DNA of 64,000 nucleotides. Source: Casuarius casuarius (lineage: Eukaryota; Chordata; Aves; Casuariiformes; Casuariidae). Positions 1 through 11,900 of the stretch are shown piece after piece. Location: NCBI GenBank assembly GCA_003342895.1, contig PTFA01000005.1, positions 526,979 through 590,978 of the forward strand. The letters are read 5' to 3'. The translations under genes and the position numbers were made by a program. Numbering within the stretch: the first letter of the stretch is position 1; every line of letters starts with the position of its first letter. The notes below the pieces were generated by a model. It did not search any database. It worked only from the letters and a program-made list of their open reading frames with translations, and was not told where the DNA came from.

Positions 1-2934
1 GTCACTAAATTATGGGGCATGTCTCCTTCCTCCTGCTCCAAAGAATAGGCCTTTGAAGATGATACCAGCCCGTTATGTGAACAAGCAATAAAGAGTAATT
101 AATCGTGCTCTGAAAATATGATCAAATACCGGCAGTGAGTCACAGCTGAGCCTGAGGGGGTTAAGGAACTTAAAGCAGAAAGCCAGCACGACAGGCAAAT
201 AGCAAATCCTCCCACCGCTGCCTGTCACCCCTACCTCGGCGCTCAGGCCTGTCCCTGTTGGGCACATCAAGCATGCCACCTTGAGCGGGATGCGGATGCC
301 ACGGCGAGAAAGCGCAGTTAGGGCGGCTGTGCGAGACCTTGTAAGATCGGCTGGGTCAATGCTCGGATGGGAGGCCCCAAGGGAGCCCCGGGAAAGCACG
401 GGAAGCACTTAAACAGGCCAAAATCTTCCCTTTGAGTCAGTGCTGAAGCAACTCCCATGTAGCGCTGGGGGGCAGGTGTGTGCTTGGGGAGGGGAGGGAA
501 ATGGGACGGAGTTTCCAGAGATCCTATCTTTTAAGAAGTAATATTGCATATAGGCTCCAGCCAGTCCTGGTGGTTAAAAATCCCCTGGCATTGTTTGGGC
601 ACATGTGCTCTGGGCACATTATAAGCTGAGCGATTGCATTTTGCTGGTCTTAAAACAATTCCAGACAGCTTCAGTTGGAGGAGAAATTAATCTTCCACTT
701 CTCTGGTGAAATATGCCCTGCTGTGCATGGTCTATGCTAGAGGCAGCTGCACTGCTAGGAGGAGGAGAAACGGCTTGTTAGTACATACTGCAGAGATGCT
801 TCTGGGCGAAACGTGTTTTGTACGTTTAATCAGTGGTCAGAGCAGACAACGAGAAGTCTCGGGAGACAACGGGCTGCTCCTGCAGCCCAGTTTGGAGAAG
901 CGGCAGCACACAACTGTGCTGTCCTGAGAAGTGGACGCAGGGCAGATCACCTTATACTGGCCCTTTGACTTACAGCACCAAACGCCTGCTCCCAGCCAAG
1001 CACGCTGCTTGGGCACACGTGTTCCCTGTGGAGCAAGTAGGAGAAAACCCTCACCAATGTTAGGGAGGCACAGTGGAGAGCTGTTCTCTCGCTGCTGCTG
1101 TGAGCTGTAGGGGGGAAGGCACCACTTCACACACCACAGGGCCATGTCCACCCCGCTGCTCCTCTGGGTGAAACTCTGCAAAGAGCAGAGAAACTAAATC
1201 CACCCTTCTCTTTATATAGTATCATCTGTAAAGAAGCATTGCCTAACTGCTGGCCATATTTAATGTTTAAAGCTGCTGCTCTTTGCTCTGGGGGCTGTGA
1301 AGAGGCAGGAGCTTGGCCAACGCTGTTTGGGCACAAGTACTTCGCTGTACCCTGTTGAGATGGTGCAGACACCTACGGCCAAATGTCTGCCTGTGTCAGG
1401 AGCACAAGCAGAGCAGGATGGGGAGCGCACCTATAAGCCAGCATGCATGGAGCAGCGCTGAACAGGCAGCAGCACAGACTTGAGCAGGAAACGGACCAGC
1501 CCACTTGAGGATGAATTTGGTTTATTAGTGTCACGTATCTCCCTCCTGTTATTACTTGGCGAGCTAGCTAGCAGCTCGTGTGCTTGCTTTTGCACAGGCA
1601 CTCCCATTTGCTTGAGTAGGTGCACTTGACATCCACAGGCTCTGATCTTTGCTGGCTAAAGGACACAAGCAAGTAACATACTGCAGGCAACGTTGCTCTT
1701 TGCTATCTTTGTTAGAAACTGGAATGATGCTGAAGTGCTGCTTGTTTGAGGCACCTGAAGAGTTGATTTTTGTGTGACCTACTCAAAGAGTTTTACAGTC
1801 TGGATGACAATATACAATCTTTCGAGCATTCTCCAAATTGAATTTCTAAGTGACTACTACATCTCTCAGGAGCGAGCCTTCTTCCCAGTTCATCTCCTCC
1901 CTGGTCCATTTGCATATGGCATTCAAGCTCATCCTGTGCTCTCCCACCAGCTCTGTGGCTGCAGGCAAAAGCTTGTCCACAAGCTCTAGGTTGAGGCCAC
2001 CACCTAAGTGACTTCTATTTTTATGTGCTCAGCTTGCCAAGGCCTCAGAAAGGAGCCCCACTCAGGGCCAGTGTTTTCCTGGGGAGTCACATTGCTTAGA
2101 GAGGCAGAACTTTACTACTTTTGCTTTTCTTTCACTACCCCATCTTGCTGATGTAAATAAAGTTTCTAAATGGCCATTACAGCTCTACTCTCACCTTTCC
2201 AGAGCAAGTGCTTTTCTCAACTAATTTTTCTTTGCCAGGAGAGACAGGTACCATTGTTTTAAACAAGTATTATAGGAGTCAGGTTAAAAACAAAAACAAG
2301 CAAAAATTCATTTAGCAAAATATTCTGATGACATTACAACAGTGATATTGCATATAAACCAAACTGACAGTGAAATGTTCCCCTGTAGTCTTCCCGACTC
2401 AGACTTTGAAAACTGCACTAGAGAAGATTAGCAGAGAGAAAAGTGAAGCTGACTTGAAGTAAAAGAGAAACAGGTTTTTAATTCCTTTGATCCAGCTGGG
2501 AAAAAAATAGAGGAGGGAAAAGAACTAGCATAAATAGTGGCTTTTTAAAAAGTGCTATCAGTTGTAATAACCCAACCTGTTATTAGTATAAGTGATCTCT
2601 GTGTATCAAGATCATTGTCTGTAAAGTGAAGATACTAATCTATAGTTGTAACTATGCAGTTTTATTAAAAGGTCTTTGTTAAAAGCCCTTAGGTGCTACA
2701 GGGAGAAGACTATAGACAGAAGCAACAAGTACTGTAATGAACTGCCAAATATGTCACTACCCACTACAAGATCTGCTTAACTGTGTGTTATAGGCTCCAT
2801 ACTGCTAATGGTCATATTTTGACAGGAGGCAGAATGTATTATGTATTTTGATAGTCTATGTGGTTAGGATCAGCAAGAAGTTCATACAGCATTATTAATG
2901 TGAGGAGGCATGTGTGTGCATGAATATATATATT

Positions 2935-2956
2935 ACATGTGTACGTGTACACATGT
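2935..2956. repeat. 22-bp palindrome in an alternating purine-pyrimidine tract
   Basis: ACATGTGTAC-GT-GTACACATGT: perfect 10-bp arms around GT. It sits in a longer alternating stretch (about 2908-2972) with TGTGTGTGCATG and ATATATATAT blocks, a composition prone to cruciform or Z-DNA. Confidence 0.9.
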
Positions 2957-5900
2957 AGCCTATATAATATTTCAGGTTAGCGAATTGCAGGGAAACCCCA
3001 AAGCAGCTGGATGAGGAGCTATCTAGCAGATCAGGCCAACAGTTTGGTCCTTCATTTGAAGTGTCATGGGAGAGGGCAGGGTTTGGGGAGGAATGTTTTA
3101 CTTGCCGGCTACACACAAAAGGCTGCTAGATAGCTCGGTCGATAGCTGGCAGCCTCCTGTTGCTACATCTATTCCTGACATCTCCACGTCTGCGATCAAT
3201 GCCTGGCGAGAGATGGTCCTCAGGAAAAGAGTCCAGGAGCAGTTGCTGAGGGGGAGGTGTCATTTGAAGTTGCTGGTTGCTTGCTGATTTAATGGGTTGC
3301 TGCTATACTGTCCCAAATCAGGTGTGCATCCTGCCCTGGGGGGCTGCAGGTAGCTCTCTGTAACCGTTCTATGCCCTCTTGCAAAGGACAGATGAGGGGC
3401 AGGACAAGATGTTTCTGGTTCAGCTAGTAAAATTCCCAATCTTGGAATTGGCTGTCTTTCATCCCAGGTAAACTGGCCCTAACACTGGCAAACTTCTGTC
3501 CATCTTCCCTGTATTTCCTCTCACCTGTGGGATGGGGGACGCCAAGAAGGACAGACCTCAGCCCTGAGATATGATCAGAGTCATGAAATACTGTCAGTGT
3601 TCTCCATCCTTTTCCTGCTCTGCTGCTGTAGCTGCTGTGCCCTGTGCCCCATGCTGTGTCTTTGCAGCTGAGGAGAGAGGGACAGCGAGTATCATATTTT
3701 AAGTACTCACTGCCAGTCAGCATTCTTCACCATCGCCTATCTGCAGATTGCTCTTGTCCTTTCCCGGACAGATGCTTTCTATGGTTCAGCATCAATTTCC
3801 TAAAAATAATAATGAATTTAACTAGACAAGGAGTCACATGCTTGCTTCCATTTTCCTACTTACCCTGCCTGCCCACCCATTTGGGGTGAACCTGGCATAT
3901 AAATGCCTTTACTTTAAAGGCTACAAACTGCCTGAGGCAGTGATTGATTCACCCCACGTGTGTATGTAGTAGCTGGCACACCAGGCTCTGGACTGGGGCC
4001 TGGATGTGCTACCGCAGGTGAAATAACACCTGATCTGAGAGGAGTGGTGGCATAGCCGGAAAAAGCACTTGTGTGATAACATAGAGGATAGCTTTGGTCC
4101 TTACTTACTCCTTGTGCCATAACATTAGCAAAAACATACCTAAGAATTTTTCTTGAGCTGGCAGCTGGCTTTGCTAAACTCTGAAGTTGCAGCTACAAAA
4201 CACCAGATCAGGAGAGAGCAGAAGCCTGTCATGGCAGCTGTACCCATCAGGCTGGAGCCTCCCCCTATCCCCATGCAGATACACTCCAGGAGACTCTACC
4301 AGCAGAGTGCTTATGGCACAGGAGCAGCTGAAACTGCAAAACTGTGCTGTAACACATCTCTCCCCCTCCCAATACAGAGCTAATAGCAGAAATAGATATA
4401 GGACACCACAGAGGAACCAAACCAGTGTCAGGACACCCCACACCAACAGACCTCCTGGAACTGCCCAGCCCCCTGCTAGCAGGGCCAAGGCTATCTGGCC
4501 AGAGAAGGCACCACTCACCTACTTATTTGGGAGTCACGTGGGGGTTAATGCTTCTCTCTCCCAGTTGCAGAGTGACCCAGGTGGGGCTAATGAGCACTTG
4601 CTTTGCTTAGCTAATTAGAGGCTCTGAGAGCAGCAGACTGTACTTTGAGGTGTGGGGTACTTGCAGAGGGAATATAGTGTGTGGGTTTTATTTCCAGCAA
4701 TTTTTTTTTTTAGTCAAATAAAAACCTCTGGCAGGAGTAGCATGGCACAGATGGGAAAGAGCAATGAGATGGGGCTCCATAGTACCCCTCCCTCCCCCTT
4801 GTAATCTGTATCATTCTGGGTTTTCAGGAGGCAGGAGCAAAAGACTGGGAAGGCTGGATGATTCGCTCCCCTTCAAGGGAATAAATTTGGTCCCTAGTGC
4901 AGGAGATGATGGACCCACTGCCTGCACCGTCAGGGCACCCTGGCCGTGGCAGGGGCTGCCCCTGTGCCATGCCGGGTCTGCAACCACCACCCGCCACCCA
5001 GAGGGATGGGGAAGGCTGGTGTAGGGGGCAGCTGGCATAGGAGGCTCAGCTTGTCCTGCCCAGCACAGCAGTGAGGGCACAGCCGGCCGTGCTGACGCTG
5101 TGTCCGGCTGTCCCGTGAGCGGCAGTGGACTGGCAAGTCTGCGACAGCTCAACAGGACCTGGCTTTTATTACAACATCACTTCTATCGTTACACACCAGA
5201 GAAGACCATTAAAGCCTCTTGGCCCTGTCCTGCGCTTACAGCCTCGACCTCCGAAAGTTGTGGTCTGAGCTTGCCTGCCCAGCCCTTTAAATACAAATTA
5301 GAGTCAAAAGCAGCTGCTGCTGAGAGGTGCTTGTTTTGCTTTGCGCTACTGCAAGCTGCATTTCCCTTGCCTCTTTCTAGCTGTTATTTAGTTCCCCTCA
5401 TGTTGTTTTCCCCTGGCTTTTCCTTTGTTTCTTTCCTAGGGAAGGGGCACATCATTACAGCTGGGCTTTCTCTAGAGCTCTCCTAGCCGAGGTCATTACT
5501 TAGCTTGTGAGACCCAACAAGGTTGCTGTTTGTATGGATGTGAGGCCTCTGAAAAAGCAGCTAATCAATTCAGAAAATCATCTGGGTGGTAACCCCACTG
5601 TCAGCTTATTTTCTTCCCTTCCACTTAGACATCAAACTGGCTGAAGAGGGCTCTGGGGAATGAGGCATGCCCTGAGAGCTGCTCCTCTGCAGACACATCT
5701 GTGTCTTTCATCAGCAGGGCTCAGGGAATACCACTAACAGGAGAGGGGAAAATCTCTTTGGAGAGGATACGTTCGCAGCCTCCATCCTCTCCCTCTGAAG
5801 AGACCCGACCCAGTGGGGAAGCGATCATTTGAAAAGTGGCTAATGCACTAACGTCGTTTGGCAGAAACTGTCACATTATATAAAGAGCTGGGGGAGGACG

Positions 5901-7013
5901 GGGACAAAATGCACAAGCAAACAGGGCTATGTTCGAATAGCCTCACATCAGCAAGCAGCCCCTGGCTGCAAATATAGCTCACGATGGCTAAGCAGAGTGA
6001 CAACTGGCAGTAGCGTATGCAAACTGGGTTCTGTCGAATAAACTTACTAATTGCTGCACTTTGCTTTCACCCACTCTTTTTCTGTTTACATCTTTGTGGG
6101 CTACACTAGAACAGCGCACAGTCAGAGCAATAAAGCCTCTCCCTCCGGTTTTAGTAATTAGGATATAGACGCACAGCTCTTTGGACACTGGGACTTGGTG
6201 GTGTCACAGCTCATTCAGAGGAGATAAGTCACATCTGAAAGCCATTCTCTGTTGTACCAGCTATGCCTTTGAAGCGTGGGGGTGGGTGTGCATGTGTGTC
6301 CTACCCGTGGATTTGGCCAGCAGTCTGGAAAATGTCAAGGTTGGGAAAGGCTGAGCTTCATTTGCTTTTCACAGATCTGGGTAATGAATTTTTCATTGTA
6401 AAGTATTGTTCTAGCCTGAAAAGCGAGTCTGTAGCACTGGCATTGCGGGGTTCCACATCTGTCTCTCAGTTGCTCTGGACCACATTTCCTCAATTTGCTA
6501 AACAGGGAATTTTTTTGTGTTTTGCAACCCTGCAAAGTAAACAGGAGTCATGAGGCTTCAGTGGGGACTTTCCTCTTTATGTGCCTCTATCAGTGTGCCA
6601 CATTTTGCCAGCTAACTCTTTAAAGTACTGGTGTTGCTTTTGCAGGGAGAACAGGCAACACTGAGGTGCAGGAGGGGGAAAAACATCAAGAACTTACTTT
6701 TGTCACTAGGTGGATTAATTGTAATTCTGAATGCAAATAGGAAGCAGAACCGCACAGTAAAAACAAAGGCATTTTCCTCCCCAGTCATGGTTGAGTCAGT
6801 CTTTTTTTTTTTTCTCTCATTTGTGGTTGCAGTTTGATAAAACTCCATAAAAGGATGAGCAGGCTTGAAACATTCATTCGAAGCTCCTCATCTCCCTGTT
6901 TAATTATTTGAAACCTAGAGATATTCAATGACATTGGAAACAGTTGTGGAGCCATAAAAGGCAGTATCTTTTCACACCATTCATATTTTAGCTGTGGAGC
7001 TTGCTTCAGTCAT

Positions 7014-7062
7014 GTGTGATGGAGACCAAGCACCTTATTAGGATTCAGAAAAGAGGATTCAG
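7014..7062. repeat. Diverged direct repeat, copy 1
   Basis: GTGATGGAGACCAAG followed by TTAGGATTCAGAAAAGAGG is repeated about 0.8 kb downstream at 7828-7872 with several substitutions and small indels. Origin unknown. Confidence 0.6.
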
Positions 7063-7499
7063 CAGGTCTCAAACATTTTTACCGACAATATAAGAACCTA
7101 TAAGTGAAGCAATGAAAATTTCAAGTGATGTAAGCCTTGCTTGTCAAAGCTGAATTGTCCCTCCACCACTGTGGTTTGGGGAAGTATTTCTTCAGGAAGC
7201 ATGTTGTCCTGCTCCTGTCCACTGCAGGGTTTTGTGTCCCTGCCTGTGACGCTGACCCTGACAAAAGCACCACGCTTGAAGGGAGGAAGAGTTCGTCTGA
7301 TCCAACGCAAGCAGCGGTTCCTCTGTTTCTACTTAGAATGTCAAGCACTGAATACGCTCACTTTACTCCTGAGCTGGCCTCCTTGGTGCTCCTGGCACGG
7401 AGGCAGGATTAGAGGAATGGCCACAAGGGCGATGCCCGAGGGGTCCTCACTCCAACTGGGGCTTGTATTAGATGCTTTAGAGAAGGTGCAAAAAGATGC

Positions 7500-7625
7500 T
7501 TTGCCTTAAGAAATACTTTGGGGCAGAAAGTTCCACAGTTTAATTGCCTGGTTGAGAGGGAAACAAACAAGAAAACTCTCTTTTTATCAGTTTTATTCCC
7601 CCCAGAATTGGATTTCATTGCCTAT
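7500..7625 (+). mobile_element. Decayed CR1-like fragment
   Basis: Word order AGTTCCACAGTTTAATTG, AAGAAAACTCTCTTTTTATC, AGTTTTATT and GGATTTCATTG resembles the CR1 3' region of birds and turtles. Diverged; family and ends uncertain. Confidence 0.45.
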
Positions 7626-7827
7626 GCTGTAGCATTTGCATTTTGAAACACAAAGAACACAAATTCCCAAAACACTTTCTCTCACCCTTCTGTTATTTTG
7701 CATGCTTTAAGCAACCCCGAAGGGTGACAAGATCGTGCCAGAAGTGCGCGTGTACAAACTGAAGTAGCTGAACACGGCTGCTGGGTGCCGAGAGTATGAT
7801 TCACTTGTAAAACAGGCTGCTATCAGA

Positions 7828-7872
7828 TGTAATGGAGACCAAGGACTTAACAGGATGCAGAAGAGGGATCAG
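7828..7872. repeat. Diverged direct repeat, copy 2
   Basis: GTAATGGAGACCAAG then ACAGGATGCAGAAGAGGG; partner of 7014-7062. Confidence 0.6.
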
Positions 7873-8329
7873 ACTTGTGTCTGCTTAATCAGACGGGAAC
7901 AATCGGATTTAAAACACCGTATCTGCACACCTAACGGTGGTCACACATGCGGTGGCCCGTAGGAAACCGGTGTCTGCCGAAGTGCAGCAGGTTACCAATA
8001 GCTGAGCATAGCCGCGCTCCGGCCCGTGGCACAGCCATGGGGGGAAAACATCAGAGTCGCGGCGCGAGCAAACACGAGAGGAAATGCGAACTCATGCTTA
8101 AGGGGAATCCCTAATACAAGTCATAATAACTACTTATCGCTAACAGATTGTGACTAACTGTTATTATCTCCAGGGGCAGCTGGAAGACCGAGGTGTCCTC
8201 GTTGCTTTTGTCTCCGCACATGCGTGTCCCCCCTTTCTGCCGCGCTCCCCGCTACCCTTCCTGCCAGGAGGGAAGCGCTGGACTGATTTGGCCAAAGTGT
8301 GGCCAGGCACATGCAGGGTTTGCTTTGGA

Positions 8330-8735
8330 GGTGCCCCCTTGTTTCCCATTCGCACCGCTGGGGCCTACGGCGCAGGAGAGGAGGGTGCGGGTGACGGGGC
8401 CGAGCTCTGGGTGCCGGGTGGCCCCGCGCGGGAAGTGGAGGGCGGGATGGGAGGTGGGAGCAGGTGGCGCTGTGTTTATCTGCTCAGCTGTTGTGTGGCT
8501 GCGGAGAGACAGCTGCAGCTGGGAGTGGAGCGCAGGGTCTGGCAGGCTTTCTGCTTTACAGGTTTGTGACCGTGGCAAAACCAGCGGAGAGCAACGCAGC
8601 CGGGAGGCAGGGCCCTGCTGCGGCTGCGCCGCGCTCCGGCACGGCGCCCGTGGCGCGCCTCGCCCCTCGCAGGGGCTGCGACGGGCGGGAACGGGGGCCG
8701 TGGCGGTGTCGTCTGCAGGCCGGCGCTGCTTTGTG
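8330..8735. promoter_or_regulatory. CpG-rich segment (possible CpG island) 10 kb upstream of ADA2
   Basis: Dense CG dinucleotides from about 8.33 to 8.73 kb (GGCGCC, CGCGCGGG, GGCGCGCC), with CpG-bearing shoulders from about 7.9 kb. ORFs of 139-270 codons on both strands are explained by GC content. It may be a promoter for an unseen transcript, or a regulatory element of the ADA2-CECR2 interval. No exon of a known gene recognised. Confidence 0.45.
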
Positions 8736-8972
8736 CCCGTGCAAGAGCCCTGGCAGCAGCCCCTGCTGTGTGCCAGCGGGGGCCTTGGCACTGCTCTCTG
8801 GGGCACGCATTTATAGCTGCTCATGCAAATAACCTGGAAGTGTCCCCTGGAGTGGGACAGCTGGTCCCCGGCAGCGTTTTTGGGAGCATTCTTTATATGT
8901 CCATGTAAGTACCCTGGCAATATCTTTTGGGGCTTGCCAGCAGGGGCCCTGGCAGAGGCCAGGAGGCAGCGT
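8730..8972. repeat. Three imperfect ~80-bp tandem units with CTCF-like cores
   Basis: Units start at 8730, 8810 and 8892 (spacing 80 and 82), each with TTTRTR, then a CATGYAA-like word, then CCTGGMA about 20 bp in. Units 1 and 3 continue into CCAGCGGGGGCC (8773-8784) and CCAGCAGGGGCC (8937-8948), one or two mismatches from the CTCF core. Unit 2 is the most diverged there. Confidence 0.65.
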
Positions 8973-11900
8973 CTCGCTGGCTGAAGCCCTGCCAGCTGAA
9001 GCTTTCCAACAGCAGAGCTTTCTTCTGCCCCTAACAAAGAGCCAATGTGGCTAGCGTTATTCATCTATTTCATGCCTTGCTGCTTTTAATGTGGCAGGGA
9101 AATACCAAGAGGAGTTTTAATTTGTCCAAATGATTTTAGACAAGGTTAATACAACTCATCAATAAATGCCACTTTTTATTAAGTTTTAATTACAACGTCA
9201 TTTCAACAGGCTGGACTTGTCTTGTCTGCTCAACGTGGCCATTGGGTTTTTGTTTGAGGTGTACTTCCTTTAGCTTCAGTGATTAATTTCCATTGCGGAC
9301 CTAGGAGCTGACATGCTGCCGGAGAGCCCAACTGTCTCAATGTATCCCCGCTGACTGCAGTCCCTGCGCTGGCAATTAGGGCGTGCTGGAGCGGCACTGC
9401 GGGGGTGGGAAGGGGTGGCGTGGTGGTGTGAGAGACATTAAAATGTACGCGGACAAAATGCAGTTGTTGGATCTTTCTTCACGCTAATGGAGATTGTCCC
9501 TTCCAACAAGCTGCAGCCTGGCTCCGTATCAATGGCTCTGGGACAACTCATGGTGTGTTTTATTAGGCTTGATTTCTTGTTCTGCAGAAGGGCCTCATCC
9601 AGGGCAGATCTGGATGCAGAGTCTAGGCCAAAGTCTTTGAACCTATCACACTACTGTCCCTGCCATGTCCCTACCTTGATACATCTTCGTCTTGGTCCTG
9701 GAAAAGAGCCCAGAAAGACTGCTGGTAGCAGGTAGCTTGCTTTTCTAAACAGGGAATGGAGAAGGATGAAATGAATGCTGATTGTTTAATCTTTGCTCCC
9801 TTGTCCCAGAGATGGGTTTTGAACACCCAGGAGAAGCTGCAGATAGGAGCTGTTTCTGGTCCAACTCACAAAAAGGTGAACAAACACAAACTATCAGAAA
9901 CAGTAGAGTCGGTTAGAAGTTCAGCTTGGTTTTACAGTTCTCGTTCTCCAGACTGAAATCAGGAATATAAGATGGTGTGTGCATGCATAAGGGGCTAAAG
10001 CACAGTTCCCTCCTATGCACCACCCCGCTCTCTGTCCCCAGTATTGTTTCAAAACTCTGCTAAAACGGTTATTTTATGCTGGTGGCAATTTCTATTAACT
10101 CTCTCTTCCTGTAGCAACTTTCTACATCCTTTCCATGCCAGCAAGATCTTTGTAACAGTGGAGAGCCTCACTGCTACAGAAGACACAGTAGTGACAAACC
10201 ACGGCTTGTTTATAATGCTACAAACCAGCCCTCCCTCCACTGCCCTGTACCTTCAGGTACAGCCGGGGCAGTGGCATCAGTGATACCTAGCCTTTGCCTC
10301 TGCAGAGGGTGCCTTATACGAAGGGGCAAGGCAACGAGAGCTCAGAGCTGCAGAAGACCCCTGCCAGCTTTAAACTGCATTAGCTGGTGAATCAAATACA
10401 AGATAATAAAAAGGCAGAACCAAGACTCTGGGTGAAACTGGGGTACCCAGCTACTGCACAGTTTGCCTCAGGTTGTATTATGGCAGGATTTAATGTTCAA
10501 GAAAACAAGACTGAAGGTAAGTCTACTGAATGAATATTGGTTATAACACAGACTGGTCCCAGCCAGGCAGAAAGCTGCCACGTGAACTTAGATGACATGT
10601 GTCTTGAAGGGGATTTTTCCTTAAAAATGTCCATTGTTGTTACCAGCGGCACTTGGGGTGGTGTGGCGCTCGACTCTGGAGACTGGAATAAGGTTATATT
10701 AATCCTTGGCATCTATACCTGCCTTGAGAAGGACAAGACAGGTTGGTAGCTAGTCTCAAGGCCTTAAGCTCATCCTCCCCCCAGGGGTTTCACTCCTTGG
10801 GCTCAGAGACAACTTAGAAAGCAGTGCAAGTTTTCAACCTTGAAGAGAGCTCTTCAAGAAAGCTCTGCCATGAAGCCTCAGAGAGGGCCTGTCCTGCCAT
10901 TCACTTTTAAGTTGAGGATCTCACTCTTGGTCCCTGCCTGAGCTACACTGCAGGTATGTTGCAGTCATGCCTGTGTCCAGCCATGTACCCTGGTGATACA
11001 GACTCTGACTTGCTGGCTTGACTTCCTGGCTTGACTGCAACCTGCCTCATCACCATGGACTTCTCTGGCAGTCGTGGGACTCTTGGCTGAACCTGGTTAC
11101 CATCACCAGACCTGCTGTGCTCTTCTTGCTCAGGAGCTGTGGGACCATGCCTCTCTCAGCATGTGCCACTGCCCCATGCCTGCCTTGCTATCACCCTCAG
11201 CTCCGAGCTCACCTTCCCTTGTGGGGCAGCCAGCCCTTGCTGCTCTCTCCAGCTAACACGCGATTGATTTCTAGATCCCTGATGTTGTTCATGATCTTGC
11301 CTTGGCAGTCACCGACGGAGTGAAACTACTGAGAACCACAGTAGGAAAAAGAGTTGTCCCTCTGCAGAAGGTACATCTCCCAGGTAGGACATAAAGGAAG
11401 CAGCTCTCATGTATTACAATGCAATGCAGAGATGGGCAGTGTTCCTGCTCACATGTGCCACATACCAACATCTTCATGCAGGTTAGAGCCATCCTGCACT
11501 CAAGAGGGCCACAGGAATGGGGAACTTTAAGTGGATGATAATAATGGCTCCCCAGGGCTCCCAGCATGTCACTGTGGAGGGGGCTGTGCTAAATGTGGAG
11601 CTGTATCCCAGGATAAGCCAGAGGGACTGGTCCCTGCAGCTGTGCTTCCTCCCATAACTGGTGATCCAGGTTATACAGCGGGCCTCGTAGCAGTACTGTG
11701 CTAGTGCTGTCACATGGTTCATTCCTTAGATGTATTCCTTAGACAGGAGCCATCCTCAGAGCCCGTGGTGAGGTTCAAGAGCCAAGACTTGTTCCCAGTG
11801 ATTGAAAGAAGGTGGGCTTCAGCTATCTGTTCCCAGGGTGGGGTAAGAAAAGATTGTATCCTCAAGCATAGCACATGGCATGGGCTGTTTGGCTTGGAGA

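Larger units (their letters stand above)
1..8150. other. Non-coding region upstream of ADA2, first part
   Basis: No conserved coding exon recognised on either strand. Synteny would place CECR2 upstream on the minus strand, but none of its exons was seen. Contents noted separately: an alternating purine-pyrimidine palindrome near 2.94 kb, a CR1-like fragment near 7.5 kb and a diverged direct repeat at 7.0 and 7.8 kb. The many ORFs under 125 codons lack homology I can recognise. Confidence 0.7.

Noticed and set aside
8252..9064. 270-codon minus-strand ORF, the longest in the window
   Set aside because: It overlaps the CpG-rich block and the 80-bp tandem, has overlapping long ORFs on the other strand, and is Pro/Arg/Ala-rich with no recognisable domain; explained by GC content and the repeat.
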